From Adenanthera pavonina (lineage: Eukaryota > Streptophyta > Magnoliopsida > Fabales > Fabaceae): a stretch of 64,000 nucleotides of DNA. Positions 19,698-31,852 of the stretch are shown here, piece after piece. The translations under genes and the position numbers were made by a program. The stretch covers positions 38,352,001 through 38,416,000 of the forward strand of contig JAIVEN010000010.1 in the NCBI GenBank assembly GCA_026686845.1. Direction: 5' to 3'. Position 1 is the first letter of the stretch. Every line of letters starts with the position of its first letter. The notes under the pieces were generated by a model. The model had not been told where the DNA came from. It was given only the letters and a program-made list of their open reading frames with translations, and did not search any database.

Positions 19698-21176
19698 TGA
19701 TGTGTCCATTTTATACTATAAAATACTCATATTTAAGCTCTAAATTATATCTAAATATATTTATATTGGCATATTTTGATATGATTTGATATACTTTTGT
19801 GTTTCATGACGTTATAGGTTCATTTGGAAGCATTCGGAGCAAAAGCGTTACAAATTGTTCATGCTGAAAAGTTTTGACACCTTTCGGTATTTTGATCATA
19901 ACGCTCACATACAAACTCCGATTGAGGTGATTTAATATGCATTAGAAAGCTAAGACATAGATCTACAACTTTCATGTTTGAGTTTCTCCAAATTCCAACG
20001 TTATCATGGTGAAAATTGAATTCAAAATATTAACATGAGCTGATGACGTTATGAAGCAAGAGGTGCAGGTCCGTACAAACAGTACCCACCCGGCGCCGGG
20101 TCAACGCGAATTTTGAGCATTTTTGCCTTCTGGAACCACCCGGAGCCGTATGGGATTAATATATGGCCGCCCGGCACCGGGTCAAGCACAAAAAGCCCAT
20201 GAAAACTCATTTTTTACGCGTTTTGGTGATTTTTTAGGCTTTTATGAGCTTTTAAATTTTTTCTATATAAGGATATACAATAGAAGCACAAGGGGGGATT
20301 CAGAAACGCACTTAGAAGTTAGAGAACACAGTTCTAAACGAATCTGAGAGCAACTAGGAGCATCTTATAGAGAGAGAGCAAGGAGATTTGGGGAGTATTA
20401 GTGATAGATTTATTCTTCTATAATATAACTTTATTTTCTTATTATTTTCACTATGATTTGAGATTTTAGTTTTGATTTGATTTCTATTTCCATGAGTAGC
20501 TAAATTTCCCAGTCAGGGATAGGGATGTAGCCTGATTGGGATGGATTGGATTTGTTTCTCTAGTTACGACTCTTTGATTTGTTCTTCAAGTTATATTTAA
20601 TTTATCTTTTTATTATATTTATCTCTTTTACTCATTCATGTGGATTTTATGCTTGATCATCATAGAATCTAATTAATGGGTAAACTTGATAGATTGAGAG
20701 GTGAAGAGTGAACCTAGATTTAGAGAGATAAACATGAATAACTAATCTAGAGATAGAATTAGGAATTTATGGTGATATATGTTGTAGTTTTTAAGGTTTA
20801 ATTAGAAAATTTAGTTGAGCGAGAGCGAATTGAATCCTAATTAAATTAGGACTAATTAACCGAGATGTAATTAAGACGTTTTAGAAACAACAGTCACTAT
20901 AATTATGCAGAGTCTAACTAAGAAATAAAATCTAATTATCTCATAAGGTGAATCCTAATCCCTTGACGCTTCTAGAACTGAATCAAACTCAGACTTCATT
21001 TTATTTTCTATTTCTTTCCTTTTAAATTTGAATTCTCTATTTGATTATCACTTGCCTTTGAAATTAAAAGTTTGGACTGATAAATTTACTACCTCCCTTG
21101 GGTTCAACCTCTGAAATACTTCGGAGATTTTTTTCATTACTGCGATCGACCCTGTATACTTGCAGGATCCCGATCA
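19698..21176 (+). repeat. Athila-like 5' LTR
   Basis: 1479 bp, TGATGTGTCC...CCCGATCA, closely similar to 25154-26615 throughout. It differs by scattered substitutions and a few short indels, for example near 20620-20650. Confidence 0.93.
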
Positions 21177-21182
21177 AGTTTT

Positions 21183-21200
21183 TGGCGCCATTGCCAGGGA
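21183..21200 (+). promoter_or_regulatory. primer-binding site, tRNA-Asp type
   Basis: TGGCGCCATTGCCAGGGA matches the complement of the plant tRNA-Asp 3' end at all but two positions and starts 7 bp after the 5' LTR. Confidence 0.75.
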
Positions 21201-21276
21201 GGTTAACAGATTTATTAGTTCATTGTTTTTAGTCCTTTTATAAAAAAAAATTCTCTGAATTTTTTTTCCTTGCTGC

Positions 21277-22949
21277 ATGCTGTTAAGATCTAAAAGTCTT
21301 AATAGTACTTCTGAATTGATTGCTATTAATCCTGAAATTGAACGTGCTTGCAGGGAAAATAGAGCTAGAAGGAGGCACGAGATGGCTAATGAAGTAGTGC
21401 CTGCCAGGGCTCAAGCCAATCCACTTTGGAGAGATGCGGATAAGCTTACACTCTATGACAGCCCATCATGTATCTGGTTATCTGACAATGCCAAAGATTA
21501 TGAGTTTAAGAACATACACTTAAACTCATTACCACAATTTCATGGGTGAATAGGCGAAGACACATTGGGCTTTCTGAAGGATTTCTATGACCGAATTGAC
21601 CAACTTCCCCAAATGGTTTAACTCATGAGGAGCTTAAGATGAGATGTTTCAATTTCTGCATGAAGGATAATGCTTGACGATGGATTTTAAACTTGCCTAA
21701 AAACTCCTTGACATCATGGAGGGAGATCTACGATGCGTTCATTGTCAAGTTTTACTCTCCTCATACAACTGTAGACTTGAGGGATAAAATATATCTTTTT
21801 ACACAACTGGAGGGCGAGCCATTCTATGAAGCTTGGGATCGATTCAAGGATTACTTATATGAGTGTCCACACCATGGATTTCAAGATATGATGCTTGCTA
21901 AACTGTTCTATAATGCTCTGTGCTCTACCTCCCAGTCTTTAGTGGACATTGCTACAAGGGATGGTAATCTGACTGCCGAGAAGATGATGAATATTTATGA
22001 TCAAGTGGTAATTCAGACAAGACAAAAAGGAGTACGAAGCAGGAGAGTACCTGTCAAGGAAGTTAATTCTTGCTCTGATATGTCTGCACAGTTAGAAAAG
22101 TTAAATCAACGCATGGATCTTCTTTTTCAACAACAGAGCAATAATTCTAATCCTTCTAAAGAATTATGCTTTGCATGCAGTGGTTCGAGTCATACTGCAA
22201 ACACATGTGTTCACATGATTGAAGAGAATGCAGAAGTTAACTATATGGGATCAAATGCTGAACGTCCACAATATCTACAGAAAAAGAATGATCCCTTGTC
22301 AAACACATATAATCTTGGGTGGCGAAATCATCCAAGCTTCTCTTGGAAAAATCCACCAGCACCACCAGGATCCCAGCAACAGGCGTCTTCTCAGTCACCA
22401 GCTCTATATACAGGAAAGTCTCCTCAGATGGAGGAGATGCTTGCTCAAATGATGGCTAGTCAAACATCTACCAACAAGAATTTGGAGCAATTTATGGTCG
22501 GTCAGGCAACCATCAATAAAAATTTTGATCAATTTATGGCTAGCCAGATCACTACTAATAATGCTACACAAGCGGCTATTCGAAACTTAGAGATACAGAT
22601 GGATCGCTTAGCAAATATGGTGACTGAAAAGGTACAAGAACAATTCCCTAGTAACATTGAAGTTAATCCAAAAGAAGGAGTTATGGCAATTACTCTCAGA
22701 AGTGGCAAGGAATTGAAGGAAGAGGTGAAGAAAAAAACTGAGGGTGGTAAGAAAAGTAAGGATGAGGAGAATAAGGAGATTCCAAAAGCTTATGGTAATA
22801 CTGAAAGGCATTCTCCTTCCACTGATGTGAAGCCATATGTGCCCCCTATTCCTTTCCCTCAGAGACTGCAAAAGAAAGGGCAAGATGCTAATTTTCAAAG
22901 GTTCCTAGATATATTTAAGAAGCTCCGTATTAATATCACTTTTGCTTAG
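21277..22949 (+). pseudogene. Athila-like gag, broken
   Basis: The gag-like product begins MLLRSKSLNSTSEL and has LTLYDSPSCIWLSDNAKDYEF, then the retrotransposon gag core (LTSWREIYDAFIVKFYSP, FYEAWDRFKDYLYECPHHG). A cysteine-containing segment follows (CFACSGSSHTANTC, a zinc-knuckle remnant), then a Gln/Asn-rich region with three imperfect repeats of the QFM(V/A)(G/S)Q type (residues 260-300 of the second part) and a charged tail. It is broken by TGA at 21547-21549, a frameshift near 21615, another TGA just before 21690 and TAG at 22947-22949. The stretch from 21693 is open for 418 codons. Confidence 0.85.
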
Positions 22950-22961
22950 GCACTTGCGAAC

Positions 22962-23708
22962 ATGCCTTCATATGTCAAACACCTCAAGGAGCTGTTGTCA
23001 AATAAGAAGAAGTTAGAAGAATGCACTCAGGTACCTTTGACTGAAGAATGTAGCGCCATCCTGCAAAGAAAGTTGTCTCCAAAGCTAAAAGATCCAGGGA
23101 GTTTTTTTGTTCCTTGTATTATTGGTTCTCAACTGATTAATGATTGTTTATGTGATTTGGGGGCTGGTATTAATTTGATGCCTTACTCTTTGTGTAAGAA
23201 GCTTGAGGTCACAGATCTAACACCTACGAGTACAGATCTAACACCTACGAGTATGATTCTACTGCTAGCTGACAGGTCAGTAAGGTACCCAATTGGAATT
23301 ATGGAAGATGTACTCGTCAAAGTGGGTAAGATGATTATTCCTGCTGATTTTGTGGTGTTAGATACTGAGGATGAACTAGACATTTCTCTAATCTTAGGAA
23401 GACCATTCCTATGTACTACGGGTGTCTTAATTGATGTGCCGAACGGGAAATTGACATTTAGAGTCGGAAATGAGAAAGCTGAATTTAATCTTGCCACATC
23501 TAACAATCCCACTTTTAAGGAAACTTGTTGCAGCATAGCTACGGGGCAAAACTATCAAAAGCAAGAATTGACATCTCCTCCTAGATCTTTAGATGTTAAT
23601 AAAGGTTCAATTCAAAAGATTGTCAAAGAGGAAGCAAAAGTTCGGCAAAAAGTGGCACCTCCTAGTCCCCAAAAGAAAAAGAGCACTTGTGTAATTCTAA
23701 TGGACTGA
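22962..23708 (+). pseudogene. Athila-like aspartic protease
   Basis: In frame with the gag tail after one stop. The protease begins with MPSYVKHLKELL. Its active-site box reads DLGAGINLMP (Asp at residue 65, usual D-S/T-G-A with S/T replaced by L), and the flap and C-terminal boxes read VLDTEDELDISLILGRPFL. A 21-bp tandem duplication at 23215-23256 repeats TDLTPTS in frame. The frame ends at 23708 and nothing like reverse transcriptase follows. Loss of the catalytic S/T suggests an inactive enzyme. Confidence 0.85.
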
Positions 23709-25153
23709 CTGTTACCCACCTTTATCATAAAGAGCCTCTCTAAGGGAAGGATGAAATTAAAGTGGAGGAAAAAGCTGATTCCTGAATCTGAAGGGCTTAG
23801 ATCAAAGCCTCTAAAGGATGCCATCTAGTGATCTCCTAATTCGTCTGGCTATCGACGTTAAATTTAGCGCTTATTGGGAGGCAACCCAACATTATTTTTC
23901 TTCTTTTATTTTCTGTTTTTATTTTCCATTTTTATTTTCTTGCTCTTATTACCCCAAACTCTCTCCCTCAAGACTTTTGCACGACTAAATTGATTATGGT
24001 GAAAGCAAGCTTGGAACAAACACAAGGAACTCCAAAGAACATTTCAAGTATCATCTATAAATCAGGGGAGTCTCAGTTCCTTTATCTTTTATTTTATTGC
24101 TGCAACATTGAGGACAATATTAGATCTAAGTGTGGGGAGAGTTTATTAGATGCTTTTAGTTGATCTGTCCTAAGAATTGTGCTGATGTGCTGAAACTAGA
24201 AATTTTTTTACAAATTTACGTGCTTAATTGATTTTATTTAGATTTATTTTGCTTATTTTCTGAGTTTGTGGTTATGTCTGTCACCATAGGATACTCAATT
24301 ATTGTGCTTAATGGGGTAAGATAGTTAATTTACAAGTCAGGAACATGAGTCTTGAGACTATGAAATTGAGCACTATAACTTAGCATGTGATAGGTGTGGA
24401 AAAATAACTGAGTTTCTAGGAAGATGGATTATACATTTATTTCTGAACTCGGGTATTTACAATTATTGTGTATGAATTTATTATTTAGTTGGAGAGATCG
24501 AGGATTAAATGAAAAAAAAAGAAAAAAAATAATATATAAATCCACTCCACTGGTTCGACCTGTGCTGAGTAACCGGGGATACGCATCACAAATGCGAGAC
24601 CTTCGCGTCAAAAGGTGCAAAGTGAGCTATGAGTGAGCTAAAGGCATTTTGGTGCAGCGGGTTATGTAGCTTGAGTAACCGGGGGTACGCATCACAAATG
24701 CGAGATCTTCGCATCAAAAGAGAGCATAACGGCCCAAGAAAAGCAAATAAATCCCTAGATAAAATTGAAGTACAAAGTGCGGAGAAATTAAATAAATAAA
24801 TCATTGTTGATCTCCATACACATGAGTTGAGTTGAGGTTTATACACAATTAATTGAGGTATTTTAAGTTCTTAAATAAGTGTTGTAATTTTTCTTCTTCT
24901 TGCTTAGTTGGCTGTCTAAATTTCTCACATACTAAGTATACACACACACAAAAGTCTCATAAATTAATGGGAATAATAAGTAAGTTGCTATTGAGTCTAA
25001 TATTTAATTTATTGAGTACTCTTTTTATTTATATTGGTGACAGACTATCACTAGTAAAGAGAAGTGAGTTTGGTGAATCTATGAATTAATTTTGAGAGCA
25101 GCACAATTTTAGTCTTGCTTGAGGACAAGCAAAGGTTTAAGTGTGGGGGGATT
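23709..25153 (+). other. non-coding 3' internal region of the Athila-like element
   Basis: 1.4 kb without coding domains where pol should be. It has landmarks typical of Athila-type internal regions: GGGAGGCAACCCAAC near 23876, CTAAGTGTGGGGAGAG near 24126, and GCTTGAGGACAAGCAAAGG before the final purine tract. A ~50-bp motif, GAGTAACCGGGG...CATCAAAAG, occurs twice, at 24567 and 24673 (106-bp spacing). Confidence 0.75.
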
Positions 25154-26615
25154 TGATGTGTCCATTTTATACATATAAAATACCCATATTTAAGCTCTAA
25201 ATTATATCTAAATATGTTTATATTGGTATATTTTGGCATGATTTGACATACTTTTGTGGTTCATGACGTTATAGGTTCATTTGGAAGCATTCGGAGCAAA
25301 AACGTTACAAATCGTTCATGCTGAAAAGTTTTGACACATTTTGGTATTTTGATCATAACTCTCACATACAAACTCAAATTGAGGTAATTTAATATGCGTT
25401 AGAAAGCTAAGACATAGATCTACAACTTTCATATTTGAGTTTCTCCAAATTCCAACGTTATCATGGTGAAAATCGAATTCAAAATATCAACACGAGCTGA
25501 TGATGTTATGAAGCAAGAGGTGCAGGTCCGTACAAACAGTACCCACCCGGCGCCGAGTCAATGCGAATTTTGAGCAGTTTTGCCTTCTAGAACCACCCGG
25601 TGCCGTATGGGATTAATATATGGCCACCCGGCACCGAGTCAAGCACGAAAAGCCCATGAAAACTCTTTTTTGACACGTTTTGGTGATTTTTTGGGCTTTT
25701 ATGAGCTTCTAAATTTTTCCTATATAAGGATACACGATAGAAGTACACGGGGGAATTCAGAAACACACTCAGAAGTCAGAGAACACGGTTCTAAATGCAT
25801 CTGAGAGCAACTAGAAGCATCTTATAGAGAGAGAGCAAGAAGATTTTGGGAGTATTAAGGATAGATTTATTCTTCTATAATATAACTCTGTTTTCTTATT
25901 ATTTTCACCATGATTTGAGATTTTAGTTTTGATTTGATTTCTATTTCTATGAGTAGCTAAATTTCCCAGTCAGGGATAAGGATGTAGCCTGATTGGGATG
26001 GATTGGATTTGTTTCTCTAGTTAAGACTCTTTGATTTGTTCTTCAAGTTATATTTAATTTATTCTTTTACTCGTTCATGTGGATTTTATGCATGATCACC
26101 ATAGAATCTAATTAATGGGTAAATTTGATAGACTGAGAGGTGAAGAGTGAATCTAGATTTAGAGAGATAAACATGAATAACTAATCTAGAGATAGAATTA
26201 GGAATTTATGGTGATATATGTTGTAGTTTTCAAGGTTTAATTAGAAAATTTAGTTGCGCGAGGGCGAATTGAATCCTAATTAAATTAGGACTAATTAACC
26301 GAGATGTAATTAAGACGTTTTAGAAACAACAGTCACTATAATTATGCAGAGTCTAACTAAGAAATAAAATCTAATTATCTCATAAGGTAAATCCTAATCC
26401 CTTGACGCTTCTAGAACTGAATCAAACTCAGACTTCATTTTATTTTCTATTTCTTTCCTTTTAAATTTGAATTCTCTATTTGATTATCACTTGCCTTTGA
26501 AATTAAAAGTTTGGACTGATAAATTTACTACCTCCCTTGGGTTCGACCTCTGGAATACTTCGGAGATTTTTTTTATTACTGCGATCGACCCTGTATACTT
26601 GCAGGATCCCGATCA
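25154..26615 (+). repeat. Athila-like 3' LTR
   Basis: 1462 bp, same ends as the 5' LTR. The open frame starting at 26537 begins inside this LTR and runs into host exon sequence, so it is a chance fusion. Confidence 0.93.
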
Positions 26616-26812
26616 ATAACGAGGAGCTGATTAATCAGTTACTTCATGCTGCCAGGGAAGCCCTCGGAAACCGAAAGCTGATAGATAAGACAAGACCGGA
26701 AGTTCGAAGATTGAATGAAATCCTAGCCCCACCTCCTGCCCCAATAGGGTTTATGCTAAAAAGCATGGAAAAGAATTCAGAAGCAAATGACATCCTAGTC
26801 TTTAAATAATTT
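26616..26812 (+). pseudogene. terminal exon of the family gene, 3' part
   Basis: After the LTR the frame NNEELINQLLHAAREALGN continues through RPEVRRLNEILAPPPAPIGF and MLKSMEKNSEANDILVFK to a TAA at about 26807-26809. The same sequence, frameshifted, is at 11031-11160, so a real C-terminal exon of about 85 codons probably existed. The motif is polar and proline-containing; I do not recognise it. The next 130 bp (poly(A)-signal-like AT-rich DNA) are also shared with the other copy. Confidence 0.6.
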
Positions 26813-26889
26813 CTTTTCTGTATTAATGTTTAAGATCATTAATTAGGACGATTATACTTACATAAGTATACTTACTTTCCTTCTTACTA

Positions 26890-27900
26890 TTTACTTCAAT
26901 TGACCTTTACTATAGTTACGTCTTTTGAGTCAACTACACATTAAGAATAAGATGAAACTTAACGTATACGAGTTTTACCAATGTGTTGAATCTAGTGAAA
27001 ACTGAGAAGGTATATTTTTTTTCTTGTCATAATTATTTGGCATTTAATATTATCAAGTTAGATTTGAGAATCGTCATATCAAACTTATATGGAATAGCTC
27101 TTATGGATTTGCATCCTTTATTGGGAGTTGAGTCCCATACAACTAAATTCCACCACTATTAATGAGAAGTAGAATATGTGCAAACCTTGGTTAACGGATC
27201 TAACAGTTTTTAATGCATGTTAATTTTTTTTTTGTTACTCTAATGTTAATTATGCTTCTTATCATCTATTCATGACATTCTGGTAGTTTATTTATGCATT
27301 CTCATTGACTCCTTGTGGTATCTAGACCTAGTTAATTTGCTAGCTTGTGTTACCTGCAACAAATTATGAATTCATTTAGTGAGGGGGAAAAAACAGAAGA
27401 CCTCCCAAGCAACTCAAAAGTTCAGCAAGAGAAGATCAGAAAAGCAAAGAATATAATTTTTTTTTATATACTTGTTATTAATTAGCGATTTTTTTCCTTG
27501 CTTTTAACCCCTTACTTAACTCACTTGTTGTTGATAAACTTTTTATGATTTTTTCTTCTCTAGTTTTAAATAATTATTGCCCATCAAATTCTGGGGAAAA
27601 AAATTCTCATTCAACTTTTGTCATCATTTAGATTTTAATCCTTATTTTTAATCAATTTAAATATAAAATTTAAATATTTTATATTTAATTCCAATAGTTT
27701 ACATTCCAAATTGAAGAAATATTCTAATAATAAAAAAATTAATCATAAACATTTTAATATATTTTTACAATAAAAATATTGTTGTCCAACTAAATACAAA
27801 TATATATTCATTTATCATTTTCATAACATATCAAAGGTATTTATCTTGTGCATCCATGCTTGCAAAGAGGAATTTGAGTTGCAGATAACTTCCTGGTAAA
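26890..27900. other. AT-rich intergenic DNA
   Basis: Up to about 26950 it still resembles 11570-11640. Beyond that I see only AT-rich DNA with long T runs and no exon, repeat end or RNA gene. Confidence 0.4.
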
Positions 27901-27904
27901 AGGT

Positions 27905-28330
27905 CATGTGGTCTTTTTCATCACAAAAATGTGAGCGGAAAACCTGATGCATTAAGCACAGTCTCGTACGGTTCATTTGCTTTGATGTAGCTGTCCACGT
28001 CGAGCAAGTTTGAGCTTGGATTTGAAACTGGTCTCTTCAGTTTTTTCCTGGCGTGTGTTTACTGTACAACTCATGGAGATCAGCTGAGATCTGTCTTTGA
28101 TTGCACTAGGTTTCTGCTATGTTCTCCTCAATTTTCGCAGCTATTCAGATTCCCAATTAGAGAGATTTATCCCACTGGTCAACATGACTATCATTCCATT
28201 GAAGTTGATCCTGTAAATAGAACAGAAATAGAAATTGACAATGATGACATCAATGGTGAGGCCTTCTGGAAAGAAGGTAGCTATGGTGAGACTAGAAAGA
28301 GGATTGAGGCAAGGAGATTGCAATGACCTG
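27905..28330 (+). pseudogene. membrane-domain exon fragment, third copy
   Basis: The stretch matches the 3' half of the membrane exon of genes 1 and 2: GKPDALSTVSYGSFAL, KFELGFETGLFSFFLA and, after frameshifts, DPVNR near 28205. An in-frame TAG follows SFALM, and at least one further frameshift is present. The 5' half, promoter and start are absent. The reverse-strand frame at 28141-28368 is a shadow. Confidence 0.75.
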
Positions 28331-28400
28331 AAACCCCAAATTAACAGAAAACACACCATGGAATTCAAAATCTAGCGTAGTATTCTCTCGTCATAGGCCT

Positions 28401-29156
28401 TGACGGAGACCATCCAAGTTATAGCCTAAAAGTCCAACAATAGAGATCCAATGTCCCAAATGATCCATTACAAGCTATTGAAGGTCCAATGACTCGAGTC
28501 TGAACTAAAGTTATGAAGGAAATATTATAAGGGTTGATCCAAAAATTATAGAAGAATAAACTCATATTTAAGGAATAAGAGGCTTCTAAACCTATTGTTA
28601 AAAAAAGAATAATAATTCTAATTCAAGCTCAAATTTCAAGTGAGGCTCAATTCCTGAATCAATACCCAATAATAAAAAAGTTTAATTAGTGGGATATTTC
28701 AATTATTTTTAGGATAATTTTTTCAAATTTATTTTAATTTTAATTGATTTGATTTGATTTAATTTAATTTAGAATTAGAATTATTTCGAGGTTTCCTATT
28801 TGTATTCAAAGGGATCAATGATAGGTTTAGATTTAATTTAATTTAATTTAAATTTTATTAGATAGAGCTTATCTTTATCTAATATCTCTTAGAGATTCAT
28901 TAGGATTTAATTCTTTTCCTATTTATAAACCTTTGTAGTGTCAATATTATTCAGAGTTTATACAATTAGTGAGTTTCAACTTATCAAGAGAATTGATTTC
29001 TCTCTTATGGTGTCCCCCTCTGGAGTTCTTAAAATTCTCATATTCTACTGAGTTTCAGAGTTTTGATCAACTTTTTTCTTTTGAGTTCATGTTTCTGCTT
29101 TACAGATAACTCGACTTCTAGGTTTCTGAGGTATTAATCCTAAAAAGTCCACATCA
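28401..29156 (+). repeat. gypsy 5' LTR
   Basis: 756 bp. It lacks about 50 bp present in the 3' copy around 35105-35200 (the GTTTTAAGAAGG and CTAGTTCTTTGTG segments). Confidence 0.9.
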
Positions 29157-30080
29157 GTTAACATCAGAGCTTAGCTAGAATTCAGAGATTGTTACATGAG
29201 TCCTACCATCCTGGTCATCATTATCCACAGGCCAAACACGCCTTTATTTTTAATCCTAAACGCAGTTTTTCTTTTCAGTTCAATTTGAACTTCAGCGCGT
29301 CAGGTACAGTTTCTTAAAAAAAAAAAAATAAATAAACAAACAAATTCATTCGTTTCTTCCTTCTCCCTTTAGACTTCCAGTTTTTTTTTTCCATCCGCGT
29401 CGTACTTTTGCCCATGTTTTTCTTAAAATCGCATAAATTGCTCTTTCTGACCCAAGAATTTTCGAAATTGTGTTTGTCACCAGTCTTTCCTAACTTTTAT
29501 CATTTAAGTCACATCATATGTTTTATTATTTCATTAATTGAATTAATTTCTTTCTGGGAATTATTGTTTGCTGAAAATTCTTTGGTGACTTGGGTAAATT
29601 AAAAAAATAAAAAAAGGCTAAAAAAAAAGAAAGGCTAAAAAAACAAAAAAGAAAAGAAAAGAAAAGCCAAGAACATAGAAATTTTGTATCTTTATTGATC
29701 TATACTTCATTCTTGGTGTGATATTTATTGGGTGGAAAATTCTCTCTAATCTTACTATCTTTTGTCCTCTTAGTCATCAAGTTAGAGATTTGCTTTAGCT
29801 TGATTCCTAGTTTTGTCCTTATTTCTTTGAAATCCAAAATTATATATTGATTGCCACATACACAAAATACTCTTGATTGAGTCTCCTTGATTCTATTAAG
29901 TGCATTGCAAGATACTATTGTGAATGATAAAAGACAAGAGAGAGTATGAGTTCATTATTAGAAAAAGCCTAAAAGAGTGTAAACATGAGTGAATTTTATA
30001 CAAGAACTGAGTGAAACACATGAGAAGAGAGAGTGGGTTTCCTTTCACAAAATATTTTTCTCTTTTCTTAATTTTACAGG

Positions 30081-31063
30081 TTGGCAAACATGTCAAAAAA
30101 TGAAGCAGAACATAATCTAGATTTGAAAGTTACTCTCAAAGCCTTGTATGATCAATTCCAACATATGAGAGCTGATATGGAAAACATGAGATCTGAAATT
30201 AGAGGCAAAAAGTCGAGATCTCACCTCTTTGAAGATGATAAAGTAAATTCAGAATATGGTTTCTCTTTGAGAAATAAATCCTCATCCAAACGAGATAATG
30301 ATTTAGGTAGCATCAAGCTAAAAATTCCTTCTTTCCAAGGAAGATGTGATCCTGATGCATATCTTGAATGCAAAAAAAAAGTGGAGATGGTATTTGAATG
30401 TCATGAATATTCAGAAGAAAAGAAGGTGAAACTTGTAGCCGTTGAATTCACTGAATATACAAATATCTGGTGGGATCAATTGCAACGAAATAGAAGAAGA
30501 TATGGTGAAGAGCCCGTCAACACATGAGGGGAGATGAAAACTCTTATGCGGAAGAGGTATATCCCTAACTATTATTTTTATGATGTACACATTAAATTAC
30601 TACTCTTGAACAGGGATCGATGTACGTTGATGAGTATTACAAAGAGATGGAGCTATTCATGATTCGAGCTGATGTGCAAGAAGATATTAAGTAAACCATG
30701 GCCCATTTTATTCGTGGGTTAAGATCTGAAATCAGAGATAGAATTGAGCTTCAAAACTATGTTACCATGGAAAAATTACTCTACAAGGCAATCCATATTG
30801 AGAGGCAATTAAAGAATAGCTAGTCTAGCTCATCCACATACTGGAGAAATAATCCTATCTACAAAGCAAAAGAAGCTAGAACAAAGGAAGAGCCTCCAAA
30901 GTTCAAATCTACTATGAAGTGCAAAGATGATTACAAAACCAAATTTGCTCCTTCAAAGAGAAACACTGACACTTCCACACCTTCTAAACCCCGAGACACT
31001 CGCTGCTTTAAGTGCTAAGGATTTGGATACATTGCTGCTTAATGTCCAAACAAGAGGAAAGTC
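30081..31063 (+). pseudogene. gypsy gag, broken
   Basis: Starts MSKNEAEHN. The conserved gag block reads KLKIPSFQGRCDPDAYLE, CHEYSEEKKVKLVAVEF and WWDQLQRNRRR. A TGA at 30525-30527 falls where this family has Trp, and the frame continues beyond (MRKRYIP-, DEYYKEMELFMIRA-like). The zinc knuckle near 31000-31050 reads CFKC-stop-GFGYIAA-stop-CPNKR, with both stops as TAA. Confidence 0.8.
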
Positions 31064-31213
31064 TTACTACTTGATAATGGAGATATGAAACATGCAAGCT
31101 CCAATGATGAAGAAGAAGAAGAAAATGATGGTCTTAAAACCCATCCTCTATCTGATGTCTCAGAAGATGAATATGATCATCCTATTAGTCGAGACATTTG
31201 TGTGACAAGGTGA

Positions 31214-31660
31214 GCTCTTAACATTCAACCAAAAGAAGAGCATAATGATGAACAAAGGGAACTGTTCTTCCATTCTAGGTACTTTATCGAAGATAAGGTA
31301 TGTAGTCTAGTAATTGATGGTGGTAGCTGTACTAATGTAGTTAGTACCTTACTTGTTGAAAAATTGAATTTAACTCTCATTAAGCATCCTAGACCATATA
31401 AGTTGCAATGGTTGACTGATTGTGGTGAAATTAAAGTTTGTAATCAAGTTCTTGTTACTTTTACTATTGGAAAGTATACATATAAGGTGCTATGTGATGT
31501 TACACCTATGTTTGTTGGGTATTTGTTACTTGGTCGTCCATGGCAATATGATAGATATGGCAATTACGATGGGCGCAAGAACTTCTACTACTTCAAGTTC
31601 CATGGAAAGCAAGTCACACTTACTCCTCTACCTCCTTTGAAGCATATAAAGACCAATTGA
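31214..31660 (+). pseudogene. gypsy aspartic protease region
   Basis: The frame contains VIDGGSCTNVVS, the protease active-site box with Gly in place of the usual Ser/Thr after Asp, and GYLLLGRPWQYDR, the conserved Leu-Gly-Arg-Pro box. It is preceded by a TGA at 31211-31213 and ends in TGA at 31658-31660. Confidence 0.8.
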
Positions 31661-31852
31661 AAATTCAAAATGAGTACAAATCAAAAGATCTAAATAAGAA
31701 AGAAAAAGAGAAGAGTGAGATGAAAAATCTAGAAAAATGAAAAACGAGAGAAAAGTGAAAAAGTGTGGAAAAAGAGAGAAGAAAGTGAGAAAGAGAGTGA
31801 GACAAATAATAAAGTAAGCTTGTTAGCATAAGAAAGAAAGGTAAAAAGAGCA

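Larger units (their letters stand above)
19698..26615 (+). mobile_element. Athila-like Ty3/gypsy element, gag-protease only
   Basis: A 6.9-kb LTR retrotransposon with LTRs of 1479 bp (19698-21176) and 1462 bp (25154-26615), ends TGATG...GATCA. A tRNA-Asp-type primer-binding site, TGGCGCCATTGCCAGGGA, lies at 21183-21200, and a purine tract (GTGTGGGGGGA) just before 25154. These features and the gag sequence fit the Athila lineage. The internal 4 kb encodes gag and aspartic protease only; reverse transcriptase, RNase H and integrase are absent, so it is non-autonomous. The flanking 5 bp (ATCCA and ATAAC) do not form a duplication, but a ~25-bp stretch with CGARGAGCTGATTAATCAGTT occurs on both sides. 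Confidence 0.9.

Noticed and set aside
26537..26809. A 90-residue gene starting inside the 3' LTR
   Set aside because: The first third is LTR sequence and the rest is host exon; the start is accidental.
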